DNA of 22,524 bases, taken from an uncultured Bacilli bacterium. GTDB lineage: Bacteria > Bacillota_I > Bacilli_A > RF39 > UBA660. This document shows, piece after piece, positions 1 to 7,465 of this stretch. The stretch is from NCBI GenBank assembly GCA_947593275.1, contig CANQDN010000004.1, positions 1-22,524 on the forward strand, in the 5' to 3' direction. The translations under genes were made by a program, and so were the position numbers. Position 1 is the stretch's first letter. Each line of letters starts with the position of its first letter. Below the pieces are notes generated by a model. The model saw only the letters and a program-made list of their open reading frames with translations, had not been told where the DNA came from and did not search any database.

Positions 1-368
1 CACCTGATTCTTGCTATTTCAGCGATAACCGGAGCCGCGCCAGTTCCAGTTCCTCCGCCCATTCCACACGCAACAAAGACCATGTCAGCACCTTTAATTA
101 CTTCCTCTAAATCAGCTTTAGATTCAATTGCAGCAGCTCGGCCTATTTCAGGATTAGCACCTGCGCCTAGTCCTTCTGTAATTGTTGCTCCAATTTGAAC
201 TTTATTTTCACATGGTGATGCATTAAGTACTTGTAAATCAGTATTTACAACAATAAATTCAACACCTTTTACTCCTTCTTCAATCATGCGATTAACTGCG
301 TTATTTCCGCCGCCTCCGACGCCTACAACTTTAATTTTCGCTATTTGATCCATTTGTAAACCGTTCAT
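1..368 (-). CDS. ftsZ: Cell division protein FtsZ, N-terminal part (cut by window edge)
   Basis: FtsZ is the tubulin-like GTPase that polymerises into the cytokinetic Z ring at midcell. The 122 visible residues hold the N-terminal GTP-binding half. IKVVGVGGGGNNAVNRM is the first Rossmann strand and glycine loop, FIVVNTD follows, and GGGTGTGAAPVIAEIA is the tubulin/FtsZ signature loop. The remainder lies beyond position 1. I chose ATG at 368 because GGAG at 377-380 sits at normal distance. A second in-frame ATG at 353 would remove only MNGLQ. The gene starts 12 bp after the ftsA stop, so the two are almost certainly co-transcribed as ftsA-ftsZ. Identity is very secure; nothing can be said about the C-terminal peptide that binds FtsA and SepF. 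Confidence 0.97.
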   Translation of the reverse strand, partial: MNGLQMDQIAKIKVVGVGGGGNNAVNRMIEEGVKGVEFIVVNTDLQVLNASPCENKVQIGATITEGLGAGANPEIGRAAAIESKADLEEVIKGADMVFVACGMGGGTGTGAAPVIAEIARIR

Positions 369-380
369 ATGCCACTCTCC

Positions 381-1622
381 TTAACTATCAAAAAAATATC
401 CAAACAATTTCCCTAAAATTGAATTTTCATTTATATTTACTTTTTTAGTAACCCCACTAAGAGCTTCTAAATCATCTAAATTAAATACGGAATACTCTTT
501 ATTTTTTAATTTTAAACGACCATTATAATAAATAATAGTTCCTATACTAGTGCTAAACTTATTATTCCTAACACCTACAATATCTATTTTACCAAGAATA
601 TGGGATTTAGTAAAGACTTTATCAAGCAAAATATTAAAATCTCCTATTTCTGTTGTACCACCAGTTACTACAACATACTCAATATTTCTTTTAGTTAATA
701 AATTCATTTGCTTTTTAGATAGTTCTAAGATTTCTTCGAGACGACTTTCAATTATTTCACTTAAATCTTTTTGATTAATAGTAATACTTTCACCCATGCG
801 ATCAGTTAGACTTACTTTTTCATCGGCTAGGGCCATTTCAGGGCTAGCAAGACCAATATTATTTTTTAAATCACGAGCATCTTTTTTGGTTATTTTATAA
901 ATGTAGGCAATATCATTATCGATGCTAGAGCCACCTAGTTCAATTACTTCGGTCGCTGCTAGAATGCCTTTATTAAAGATTGAGACAGTTGTTGTTTCTT
1001 CACCGATGTTAATTAGAGCTCCTAGAGTTGTAAGCATTTCTTTTGTTTTGACTGTTTCAAAGTCTCCTAGAGGAGTTACGGCTATATCTAAGACTTTTAC
1101 GCCTATATTATCTAAAACTTTAATAAAAGGATTAACATTTATTTTGGGAGTAGTTATTAAAACAGATTTCATGGATAGTTTATTTCCTATCATATTTATA
1201 GGATTGCGGACTATTTCGTCATCAACTTTATAACGGGTGGGTATTACACTTACAAGTTCCATGTCTTCATTTATTTTGTTGTAACTGCAGGCTTGCATAG
1301 TTCTAATTAAATCTTGATAGCCAATTACATGCTCTTCGCTCGTGATAGTACTGCTACCTTCGCTTATTTCAATTTCGGTATAATAGGCAGGTATGGCTAA
1401 AACGACTTCTTTTACTTTTATTCCGAGCATTTCTTCAGCTTTATGAAAGACTTCTTTTAATACAGGAATTAAGTCATCTTTGTTGGCGATTAAACCTTTT
1501 TTGATGCCTTTACTTTGTTTTTCGGAAACACAAAGAACATTAAGAGTATTTTTTATATACTCTCCAACGATTAATTTGATAGAACTTGTTCCTATATCTA
1601 GACTCGCGATAATCTTCCTCAT
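381..1622 (-). CDS. ftsA: Cell division protein FtsA, actin-like Z-ring membrane tether
   Basis: FtsA is an actin-fold ATPase that anchors FtsZ polymers to the membrane. The 413-residue product starts MRKIIASLDIGTSSIKLIVG, the phosphate-1 loop. A phosphate-2-like segment, GALINIGEETTTVSIF, follows in mid-protein, and VVVTGGTTEIG matches the adenosine motif. The last residues (SILGKLFGYFFDS) can form the short amphipathic helix that inserts FtsA in the membrane. An upstream in-frame GTG at 1631 would add three residues, but ATG at 1622 has AGGTGGAG just before it and gives the usual FtsA N-terminus. The length is normal for the family. A consensus promoter lies immediately upstream (1647-1675), so ftsA-ftsZ is driven independently of the surface-protein genes before it. 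Confidence 0.96.
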   Translation of the reverse strand: MRKIIASLDIGTSSIKLIVGEYIKNTLNVLCVSEKQSKGIKKGLIANKDDLIPVLKEVFHKAEEMLGIKVKEVVLAIPAYYTEIEISEGSSTITSEEHVIGYQDLIRTMQACSYNKINEDMELVSVIPTRYKVDDEIVRNPINMIGNKLSMKSVLITTPKINVNPFIKVLDNIGVKVLDIAVTPLGDFETVKTKEMLTTLGALINIGEETTTVSIFNKGILAATEVIELGGSSIDNDIAYIYKITKKDARDLKNNIGLASPEMALADEKVSLTDRMGESITINQKDLSEIIESRLEEILELSKKQMNLLTKRNIEYVVVTGGTTEIGDFNILLDKVFTKSHILGKIDIVGVRNNKFSTSIGTIIYYNGRLKLKNKEYSVFNLDDLEALSGVTKKVNINENSILGKLFGYFFDS

Positions 1623-1646
1623 AGTCTCCACCTATTCTTTAAAATA

Positions 1647-1675
1647 ATTATACTTTAAATTCAAATAATTATCAA
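1647..1675 (-). promoter_or_regulatory. Sigma-A-type promoter of ftsA-ftsZ
   Basis: On the minus strand TTGATA (1670-1675) and TATAAT (1647-1652) are separated by exactly 17 bp. The predicted transcript start is near 1640, leaving a leader of about 18 nt with the ribosome binding site. Confidence 0.82.
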
Positions 1676-1704
1676 GATATATATATTTGTTTATCGATTT
1701 TTAG

Positions 1705-1732
1705 CAAGAAAAAAGTTCTTTAAATAACCTTT
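1705..1732 (-). terminator. Weak intrinsic terminator after the surface-protein operon
   Basis: Minus strand: AAAGGTT (1726-1732) pairs with AACTTTT (1711-1717) across an 8-nt loop, with one G-U pair, and a further T/C-rich run follows. The stem is AT-rich and short, so termination may be partial and allow read-through into ftsA. Confidence 0.45.
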
Positions 1733-1735
1733 ATT

Positions 1736-2590
1736 TTATTCATTAGATTTAAAATATAATTTACAGTTTGTACCACTTTCAGTTAAATTATTTATGGTTA
1801 AGGTTGAATCTTCGGAGTTCCATTCTAAAGTTGCATTTTTATCACAGCTGCTTTTTGTAGAATCAAAGGTATAATTACTATCTTTAGGGATTTCTTTTAT
1901 GGGTTTATCATTTAGGTATACACCGACAATGTTTACATCAGCTTCGGTATCACTTAAAACAGCTTCTAAAGTACCATCAAAGTTGCCATTTTTATCAAGT
2001 ACATATTGGTCTTTTTCTTCATTGGGATATTTTAAGACTACATAGTAATAGATAGATGTGCCATTTTCGGTGGCGGTGATAAATTCATTTAAACTTAGAT
2101 TTATTGTTTGTTGATCTTTGTTACTTGGGATGGTGCCTTTACCTACTATGTTAGTTAAGACATTGGCATTATTTTTGGTGCATTCTTCGCTTAAATGTTG
2201 AGTGCCATCTTTTATTTCGGTTTTTACTTCACAATTAATAGTTATTTCCTCTTCAGGAGCAGTTTCAACTCTATAGGCGGTAAATTCAAGAGGTGTATTT
2301 AAAGCGTTAGATCCCCTCCAAGTTAAGTTATAAATAATTAGTTCATCTTGGCCTGTTGCGGTTGCTTTTATTTTAGAAATAGTTTCATGGCCGGGATACA
2401 TATTTGGATCATTAAATTCTATTTCTCCCTCTAATACCAATGTTGAATTATTTATTGTGGCAGTAGTAGCACTAGTTGTGGCACCTGCGCCTGAAAATAC
2501 TGTTTTACCGAGAAAGTAAGCAAAAGTTGAGCCAATTCCGAGAAGAAGAACTGCAACTAATATGGTTAATTTTTTATTTTTATTTTGCAT
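1736..2590 (-). CDS. Exported surface protein, TasA/camelysin-like N-terminus, C-terminal two-cysteine module
   Basis: The 284-residue protein has a hydrophobic signal segment at residues 7-27 (LTILVAVLLLGIGSTFAYF). The '..GSTFAYF' ending and the Thr/Ala-rich stretch after it resemble the signal and mature start of TasA/CalY-type secreted proteins cleaved by SipW-like peptidases; this is a resemblance, not proof. The middle is a beta-rich, acidic extracellular region. The last ~50 residues form a small module with the pattern IP..Y....KSSC...L....NL...T.C.LYF. The same pattern occurs near the N-terminus of the gene just upstream. ATG at 2590 lies 1 nt after that gene's stop, with AAAGGAGG inside its end, so translation is probably coupled. 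The function is unknown; a structural partner of its neighbour at the cell surface is the simplest reading. Confidence 0.7.
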   Translation of the reverse strand: MQNKNKKLTILVAVLLLGIGSTFAYFLGKTVFSGAGATTSATTATINNSTLVLEGEIEFNDPNMYPGHETISKIKATATGQDELIIYNLTWRGSNALNTPLEFTAYRVETAPEEEITINCEVKTEIKDGTQHLSEECTKNNANVLTNIVGKGTIPSNKDQQTINLSLNEFITATENGTSIYYYVVLKYPNEEKDQYVLDKNGNFDGTLEAVLSDTEADVNIVGVYLNDKPIKEIPKDSNYTFDSTKSSCDKNATLEWNSEDSTLTINNLTESGTNCKLYFKSNE

Positions 2591-2591
2591 A

Positions 2592-3902
2592 TTAGTTTGC
2601 CTCCTTTACTACATATGGATCATCTGCTACACCATGACCTGTAAATTGAGTATCTGCTTTTAGATTGATTACTGGGCGCAAACCAGACGAATTGAACACA
2701 TTGTTCCAACTAAGGAAACTACCACTAGAATTCACGCGGACCACACTAGCAACAGTAGCAGCAGATGGAGACATTGTCCAATATTCTTTACCAGTATATA
2801 ACCAATAGCCTGTATTATTTACGTTCCATACTCCACCTAAAAAAGCTACTTCATCGGCAGTTATTAGACCTACTGGATAATCTAAACTTTTTGTTCCAGT
2901 TATTGTAGCACTTGTTCTATTTTGTTTTATTCCAGTTGCTCCTGTATATGTAAAATAATCTTGATCTTTATGATCGTTTGTACTGCATTTTAATGTTGGC
3001 AATTTTAAACCATTTGCTAATCTTAAATATGCTCCATAATAGGTTGTAGTGCCCCCTGCTCCTCCAGTATCTATCATTTTTTCTAACCATGACGCAGATT
3101 TATTTGTAGAATTTGACCTATCATTGCAAAATCCGGCATTTTTATCTATTCTTCCATTTCCTTCGGCAAATTCATCTGCTAAATTTGTGCTAAACCATGT
3201 ATTTAATTGCGTTAATGCATTACTTTTTGTACCATTTCCATGAACTTGACCACTTTGATATTCATAACCTACATACATATTATCATTAGTACCTGCATTA
3301 AAATTTTGGTTTGTTATCACATCTGTCGCATCTTCATTCACATCAGGTACATTATCTCCTGTTCCAACATATATAAGTCTTATAGTTCCATCCCCATTTA
3401 TCCGAATGATTCGCCACCATATATCTTTGCCTTCACTATCTTTTCCAAACTTCACCCAGTTATTATCTATTGTACCCCTAAAGTAATAACTTGTTCCAAA
3501 GTCATCCTCTACTTCATATACACCATTTTCTTGATAAGTACAACTACTATCACCACAAGCAGTACCATCAAAATTATTAGTTTCTCCATTAGATTCTAAT
3601 CCTAATTCTTTTAAGACTTTTCCACTTTTAGTTTCATCAAAATATAAATAACAGCTTGTTTTATCTTTACTTAAATTACTTAAAGTTAATTTATTATTAC
3701 TATATGATATATCTTCAACATTACTACATATACTTTTTTCTTTATTTAATTCATATCCTTTTGTTGGGATTTTATTACTTTCTTCATATGTTCCATTTTT
3801 TTCAATCATAACAGCGATTTTATTAGAATATTCTTCATTATTAAATAGATAGAATAATCCTATAAATCCTATTAAACTTATACATACTATTAATTTTTTC
3901 AT
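2592..3902 (-). CDS. Anchored surface protein with DUF6273-like C-terminal domain
   Basis: This is a 436-residue protein. Residues 4-20 are a hydrophobic N-terminal segment (signal or anchor). Residues ~45-90 carry a two-cysteine module ending CYLYFDE, shared with the downstream gene. A larger domain follows, containing YYFRGTIDNNWVKFG and WWRIIRINGDGTIRLIY, then EYWTMSPS near residue 375 and GLRPVINLKADTQFTG near residue 410. That layout resembles surface proteins of gut Bacilli/Tenericutes whose C-terminus belongs to the DUF6273 or C-type-lectin-like group; the assignment is from memory of motif patterns. Near the 3' end the DNA is clearly richer in GC, with codons such as CGC, GTC and TTC that are uncommon in the neighbours. 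ATG at 3902 is preceded by AGGAAG. Its own promoter lies at 3989-4017. Function unknown; surface display or binding is inferred. Confidence 0.7.
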   Translation of the reverse strand: MKKLIVCISLIGFIGLFYLFNNEEYSNKIAVMIEKNGTYEESNKIPTKGYELNKEKSICSNVEDISYSNNKLTLSNLSKDKTSCYLYFDETKSGKVLKELGLESNGETNNFDGTACGDSSCTYQENGVYEVEDDFGTSYYFRGTIDNNWVKFGKDSEGKDIWWRIIRINGDGTIRLIYVGTGDNVPDVNEDATDVITNQNFNAGTNDNMYVGYEYQSGQVHGNGTKSNALTQLNTWFSTNLADEFAEGNGRIDKNAGFCNDRSNSTNKSASWLEKMIDTGGAGGTTTYYGAYLRLANGLKLPTLKCSTNDHKDQDYFTYTGATGIKQNRTSATITGTKSLDYPVGLITADEVAFLGGVWNVNNTGYWLYTGKEYWTMSPSAATVASVVRVNSSGSFLSWNNVFNSSGLRPVINLKADTQFTGHGVADDPYVVKEAN

Positions 3903-3988
3903 TACGATTCTTCCTTTACTTATTTAAATAATACAACTACTACGTTCCTTTTTTGCATTATTTTATGTATTGCTTATTATACGTACTA

Positions 3989-4017
3989 ATTATATAACAT
4001 AATTTAGAAAATAGCAA
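3989..4017 (-). promoter_or_regulatory. Sigma-A-type promoter of the two-gene surface-protein operon
   Basis: Minus strand TTGCTA (4012-4017), 17-bp spacer, TATAAT (3989-3994). The leader to the ATG at 3902 is about 80 nt and shows no strong hairpin. Confidence 0.78.
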
Positions 4018-4038
4018 TATAAAAAAACACTTAAGTGT
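4018..4038 (-). terminator. Possible weak terminator after rel
   Basis: On the minus strand the 12-bp palindrome ACACTTAAGTGT (4027-4038) is followed directly by seven T residues. The usable stem is only 4 bp with a TTAA loop, so this is a weak candidate. Confidence 0.35.
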
Positions 4039-4048
4039 ATGTAAATGT

Positions 4049-5530
4049 TTATTTAGTTCTTGTTTTAGTTATGCCCTTTTCTTTGCGAGAAAGAGATTCT
4101 TTAATAGCGCGTTTGGCTGTTCCCGTTACTACATAGTTTAAAGCGTCTTCATTTTGACATATTTGATTTTCATCAACTAAAACTCGGACATTATCCCCAT
4201 TTTTTAATACATAGGTAATTGGTACTTCTTTATTATTTACTATAGCTTTAGTTGCTTTATCACCAATTTCACTATGGATTTTATAAGCAAAATCTAAAAC
4301 AGTGGCTCCTTTAGGTAAATTATAAAGTATACCATCTCTTGAGGATACTTCTACTTGTTCTTTAAATATTTCATCAGAAAATTGTTTATATAATTCTTCG
4401 TTTTTACTTAAATGTAAACGATCAATATCATCTAAAGAACGCATGAAAGAATCATTTTGAATTAAATAAGCTTGAATTTCTTCTTGAGTTTTATTTTTAT
4501 ATAAGTCTTTTAAGACTGCAAAACCATATTTATTAAGTAAAGCCATTTTTTTAGTACAGATTTGAAATTGGACTAAATGATTAGTAAAACCATTTACAGT
4601 GGTGTGTAAAGCTTGATAACCATTAGGTTTAGCACTAGATATATAATCTCTAAAAAAGCCCGCGTTTAAAGCTTTATATCTTTGATGGATTAACATTAAA
4701 GCTTTATAACAATCTTCGGTATTTTCAGTTTCGACTTGATAGAAAATTAAATCGTGAATAGAGGCTAGTTTTTGTTTTCTTTTTAATTCTTTACAAATAG
4801 CATATATATTTTTATATCTAATACGCATATCAGTATATATTCCATTTTTACTTAAATCAGTATTAACAGTAGTAAAGATATCTTCTAATTCTTGAAGATG
4901 TCTTAATTCATATTGTTCTAATTGATCTTTCATAAAGGCAAATTTTCGAGGAGATATTTGTTCAAAAGCGAGATCTTCTAGTTTTCTTTTAGCTTCATAG
5001 GCTCCAATTTTATCAGCGATTGGAGCGATTACTTGAAGAGTTTCGATGCTTTTAGCTTTTCTTTTAGCGGGTCCTTTTTTAGTGCTTATAGTAAGCATAT
5101 TATGAAGACGATCAGCGACTCTTATGGATATTACTCGATAATCACGCATGGCCGCTTTAAGTAAAGATACTATGTTGGCGATTTCTTTTTCAGTTTTATT
5201 GGCAAAGTTAATGTTTTTAATATTAGTAACTCCTAAAACTAAGTTAGCTATATCTTTATTAAAAAGGTTAACTAAATCTTCATAGGTAGTATCAGTATCT
5301 TCGATAGTATCATGAAGTAAAGCGGCACAAAGGCTATTTACATCTCTTAAATGAAGATCAGAATAAAGAATGTAGGCAACATGTTCAGGATGAGTTATAT
5401 AAGGTTCACCACTATCGCGGAATATACCAGCGTGTTTTAAGCAAGCATAATCATGAGCTTTTTTTATTAGTTCAATATCACTTTCGGTAAAACCACCTTT
5501 TAATAATTCTCTTAATAACAACTCAAACAT
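4049..5530 (-). CDS. rel: Rel/SpoT-family protein: intact (p)ppGpp hydrolase, degenerate synthetase, TGS, no ACT domain
   Basis: Rel proteins make and degrade the alarmone (p)ppGpp. Numbered from ATG 5530, the 493-residue protein keeps the HD hydrolase residues: R38, H47 (HPEHV), H73-D74 and E77-D78 (HDTIED), D140 and N144 (ADRLHN). In the synthetase region R238, K240 and D260 remain. However, the glutamate of the usual EIQIRT motif is replaced (VQFQICT, Q321), its arginine is C325, and the following MH..AE.GVAAHW segment is lost. A TGS domain spans about 395-455, after which the protein ends; long Rel proteins continue to ~730 residues with zinc-finger and ACT domains. The role is therefore probably (p)ppGpp hydrolysis only. 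ATG 5530 is preferred because GGGAG (5539-5543) precedes it and the in-frame TTG at 5596 lies inside the promoter -35 box. Confidence 0.88.
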   Translation of the reverse strand: MFELLLRELLKGGFTESDIELIKKAHDYACLKHAGIFRDSGEPYITHPEHVAYILYSDLHLRDVNSLCAALLHDTIEDTDTTYEDLVNLFNKDIANLVLGVTNIKNINFANKTEKEIANIVSLLKAAMRDYRVISIRVADRLHNMLTISTKKGPAKRKAKSIETLQVIAPIADKIGAYEAKRKLEDLAFEQISPRKFAFMKDQLEQYELRHLQELEDIFTTVNTDLSKNGIYTDMRIRYKNIYAICKELKRKQKLASIHDLIFYQVETENTEDCYKALMLIHQRYKALNAGFFRDYISSAKPNGYQALHTTVNGFTNHLVQFQICTKKMALLNKYGFAVLKDLYKNKTQEEIQAYLIQNDSFMRSLDDIDRLHLSKNEELYKQFSDEIFKEQVEVSSRDGILYNLPKGATVLDFAYKIHSEIGDKATKAIVNNKEVPITYVLKNGDNVRVLVDENQICQNEDALNYVVTGTAKRAIKESLSRKEKGITKTRTK

Positions 5531-5567
5531 AGATTTTTCTCCCACATATTCCCTAAAAGATATGGCT

Positions 5568-5596
5568 ATAATAACAAATAAATCTAAAAAAGTCAA
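5568..5596 (-). promoter_or_regulatory. Sigma-A-type promoter of rel
   Basis: Minus strand TTGACT (5591-5596), 17 bp, TATTAT (5568-5573). It abuts the stop codon of the upstream membrane-protein gene (5597-5599) and helps fix the rel start at 5530. Confidence 0.75.
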
Positions 5597-7210
5597 TTAC
5601 TTAAGCTTAATATTATAACGAACATTACGAATTGTGATTACAACATATATTTCACTAGCATTACTGATATTTCTATTTATTTTTAGGATTAAACGATCAC
5701 TATAATTTGCAGGATTTGAGACTACTATATCACTGGTATAAGTTTTATTATTAAGTACATATTTAATTTCACCAAAGTCTTCAAAAAAGGTTTTATAATC
5801 TTTATTTGAATACATATAATTAGATTTTTCATCTAAAACTAAATTATAGTCTAATACCATAAAAGTTAAGCGATCTAGTTCACTAGTTGAGAGATTTACT
5901 CCTCCAGTTAGATTATAACAATCAGATTTTAAGCAATAAGAATAAGTATAAGAGAAATTATTTGTTAGTTCATATTTTGTTATAGCGATACTAGAATTAT
6001 TTAAATTGGTTTTTCCAAGATTAGCAATAGTTCCAGCATTAATATTAGTTTCGCTTATATTATTATTAATAGTACTAGGTTTTACGTTTATTTTTTTAGT
6101 TATAAGGCCAGAATTTTTTTTAGAATTATTAAAGCCAGAGAATGCTTCTATTTTATATTTTTTATTTAATAAGTCTTTATTTAATTCATAAACTAAAATA
6201 TAAGAATAGTCTGTATTTCCTTTAATATTAGCGCCTGTATAAGGGTTTCCTAAATCTTGAAAATAAATGCCTAAATTTAAGTTGGGAGAAATGGAAGTGT
6301 TTTTAGTGACAAATTGGACATTTTGGAAGTTGAAACTTTGATCTTCACGGTAGCGATTATGAATTTTTATTTTTAAAACTAAATAGGTTTTATCTTTATT
6401 TATTGTTTTGCCATTTAAATCTAAGTTAGTTATATAGCTATCTAAAACGGTTAAATTAAGATTACCAAAGGATAGACTCTCATTTTCTTTATATACTTTT
6501 TGATAAACCGCCCTATTAGTATATATTATATTAGCGAGAATTAAGAAGATAACTATAAATATAATGGTAAAAATAAATTTGTTTTCTTTATAATAATATT
6601 TTAATTCGCGGAAAAAACGCCTTATATTTCGTTTTACAACATAAGAGTCTTTACCAACTAAAAATTCAAATTCTTCACTATCTTCTTCACTAATTTGTAA
6701 ATCAGCAAGATCATTTTTAAAATTAAATTGTTTAATGTTGAAACCAATACCTCTTATAAATGTAAGAGCAATAAAGATAAATTCACTATAATAGACTATG
6801 ATACTTATATCTCGTATAATAAGAGCAATAGTATTTTGCATTGTATCATTTTCAATCATGTTAAAAGTGGCAAAAGAGGCGGTAAGAAGAGCTAGTAATA
6901 GGATGTAATATAAAACACTTATATTATAAAATTTAGTAGGTTTTTCTTTTAATTGGAGGACGATGGATAAAGTACTATAGACACCTAAAACAACGATCAG
7001 GGCTATATACATAAAAATATTTATGTAATTACTAGTTAGGCTTGATAGAACTTCACTAGATCTAATTATAAAGCCATTAGCGCAATAATCTCTAAAAAAG
7101 CCCACTATATTACCAGTTTTAAGAAGAATATAAAACATGGGTATTAAAAGCAATAAATGGATTGCTCTAAAATGTTTAATTATAAAAGCATAAGGTTTTT
7201 TTAAGACCAT
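5597..7210 (-). CDS. Multi-pass membrane protein with large extracellular domain, unknown function
   Basis: I do not recognise this 537-residue protein. Counting from ATG 7210, hydrophobic segments lie near residues 15-32, 62-82, 95-115, 125-152 and 210-230. After the fourth comes an acidic/basic cytoplasmic stretch (EEDSEEFEFLVGKDSYVVKR). From about residue 232 to the end there is a ~300-residue hydrophilic, Asn- and Ser-rich region with beta-like patterning. It contains one C-x5-C pair (YCLKSDC) and would lie outside the cell. An in-frame GTG at 7219 is less likely because ATG 7210 has AGGTGAT in front. It sits between divIVA and rel and has its own promoter (7230-7258). A role in envelope assembly is only a guess from position. 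Confidence 0.72.
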   Translation of the reverse strand: MVLKKPYAFIIKHFRAIHLLLLIPMFYILLKTGNIVGFFRDYCANGFIIRSSEVLSSLTSNYINIFMYIALIVVLGVYSTLSIVLQLKEKPTKFYNISVLYYILLLALLTASFATFNMIENDTMQNTIALIIRDISIIVYYSEFIFIALTFIRGIGFNIKQFNFKNDLADLQISEEDSEEFEFLVGKDSYVVKRNIRRFFRELKYYYKENKFIFTIIFIVIFLILANIIYTNRAVYQKVYKENESLSFGNLNLTVLDSYITNLDLNGKTINKDKTYLVLKIKIHNRYREDQSFNFQNVQFVTKNTSISPNLNLGIYFQDLGNPYTGANIKGNTDYSYILVYELNKDLLNKKYKIEAFSGFNNSKKNSGLITKKINVKPSTINNNISETNINAGTIANLGKTNLNNSSIAITKYELTNNFSYTYSYCLKSDCYNLTGGVNLSTSELDRLTFMVLDYNLVLDEKSNYMYSNKDYKTFFEDFGEIKYVLNNKTYTSDIVVSNPANYSDRLILKINRNISNASEIYVVITIRNVRYNIKLK

Positions 7211-7229
7211 TTCTATCACCTACATTACA

Positions 7230-7258
7230 ATTTTAACAAACTAATTCACCTTTGTAAA
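7230..7258 (-). promoter_or_regulatory. Sigma-A-type promoter of the membrane-protein gene
   Basis: Minus strand TTTACA (7253-7258), 17 bp, TAAAAT (7230-7235), about 20 bp upstream of the ATG at 7210. Confidence 0.65.
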
Positions 7259-7296
7259 TTATTTAAAAAAATTTTATAAAAAAATTAAGAAAAGTG

Positions 7297-7325
7297 TTGA
7301 CAAAAAACCTTTTATCATTTAATAT
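7297..7325 (+). promoter_or_regulatory. Near-consensus sigma-A promoter facing an intergenic RNA
   Basis: Plus strand TTGACA (7297-7302), 17-bp spacer, TAATAT (7320-7325). It is the best -35 match in the window and points into 7330-7431, where no open reading frame begins. Confidence 0.82.
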
Positions 7326-7331
7326 AGCAAT

Positions 7332-7431
7332 TACCAATTCACTTAACAGGCGAATTGGTGCTAGTATCACACTAGTCAACCCCTTTTTATTCTTTTTGAA
7401 GCTGTCTTCAGGGGGCAGCTTCTTTTTTTTT
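7332..7431 (+). ncRNA. Candidate structured small RNA, about 100 nt
   Basis: This unit has its own promoter and intrinsic terminator and contains no ATG. Predicted folds, in order: hairpin 1, ACCAATTC (7333-7340) with GAATTGGT (7352-7359) and an 11-nt loop; hairpin 2, CTAGT (7361-7365) with ACTAG (7371-7375) and loop ATCAC; a pyrimidine-rich single strand with CAACCCC (7377-7383); and a terminator hairpin at 7398-7422 with a U tract. CCCCT (7380-7384) can pair with AGGGG (7410-7414) inside the terminator loop. Both flanking genes lie on the other strand, so it is not a leader of either. The C-rich loop is the kind of segment Firmicutes sRNAs use against G-rich ribosome binding sites; that function is inference. 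I cannot match it to a named RNA family. Confidence 0.7.
7396..7431 (+). terminator. Intrinsic terminator of the small RNA
   Basis: GAAGCTGTC (7398-7406) pairs with GGCAGCTTC (7414-7422) including one G-U pair, loop TTCAGGG, followed by nine T residues (7423-7431). It is a classic strong terminator. Confidence 0.88.
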
Positions 7432-7432
7432 A

Positions 7433-7459
7433 AATAAAAGAAGCAAGTAATAACTTGCC
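7433..7459 (-). terminator. Intrinsic terminator of divIVA
   Basis: Minus strand GCAAGT (7453-7458) and ACTTGC (7443-7448) enclose TATT and are followed by TTCTTTTATTT. It lies just past the divIVA stop and back-to-back with the plus-strand terminator. Confidence 0.75.
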
Positions 7460-7465
7460 ATTTTT

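Noticed and set aside
3049..3599. Plus-strand frames of 64 and 119 codons opposite the surface-protein gene
   Set aside because: They are antisense shadows of a well-supported gene, lack ribosome binding sites and have low-complexity products.
5531..5596. Longer rel reading frame from a TTG at 5596
   Set aside because: The extension is hydrophobic and unlike Rel, its TTG is the -35 box of a consensus promoter, and ATG 5530 has its own ribosome binding site.
7332..7431. tRNA, SRP RNA or 6S RNA in the intergenic unit
   Set aside because: No cloverleaf or CCA end, no GGAA-type SRP apical loop, and much too short for 6S RNA.
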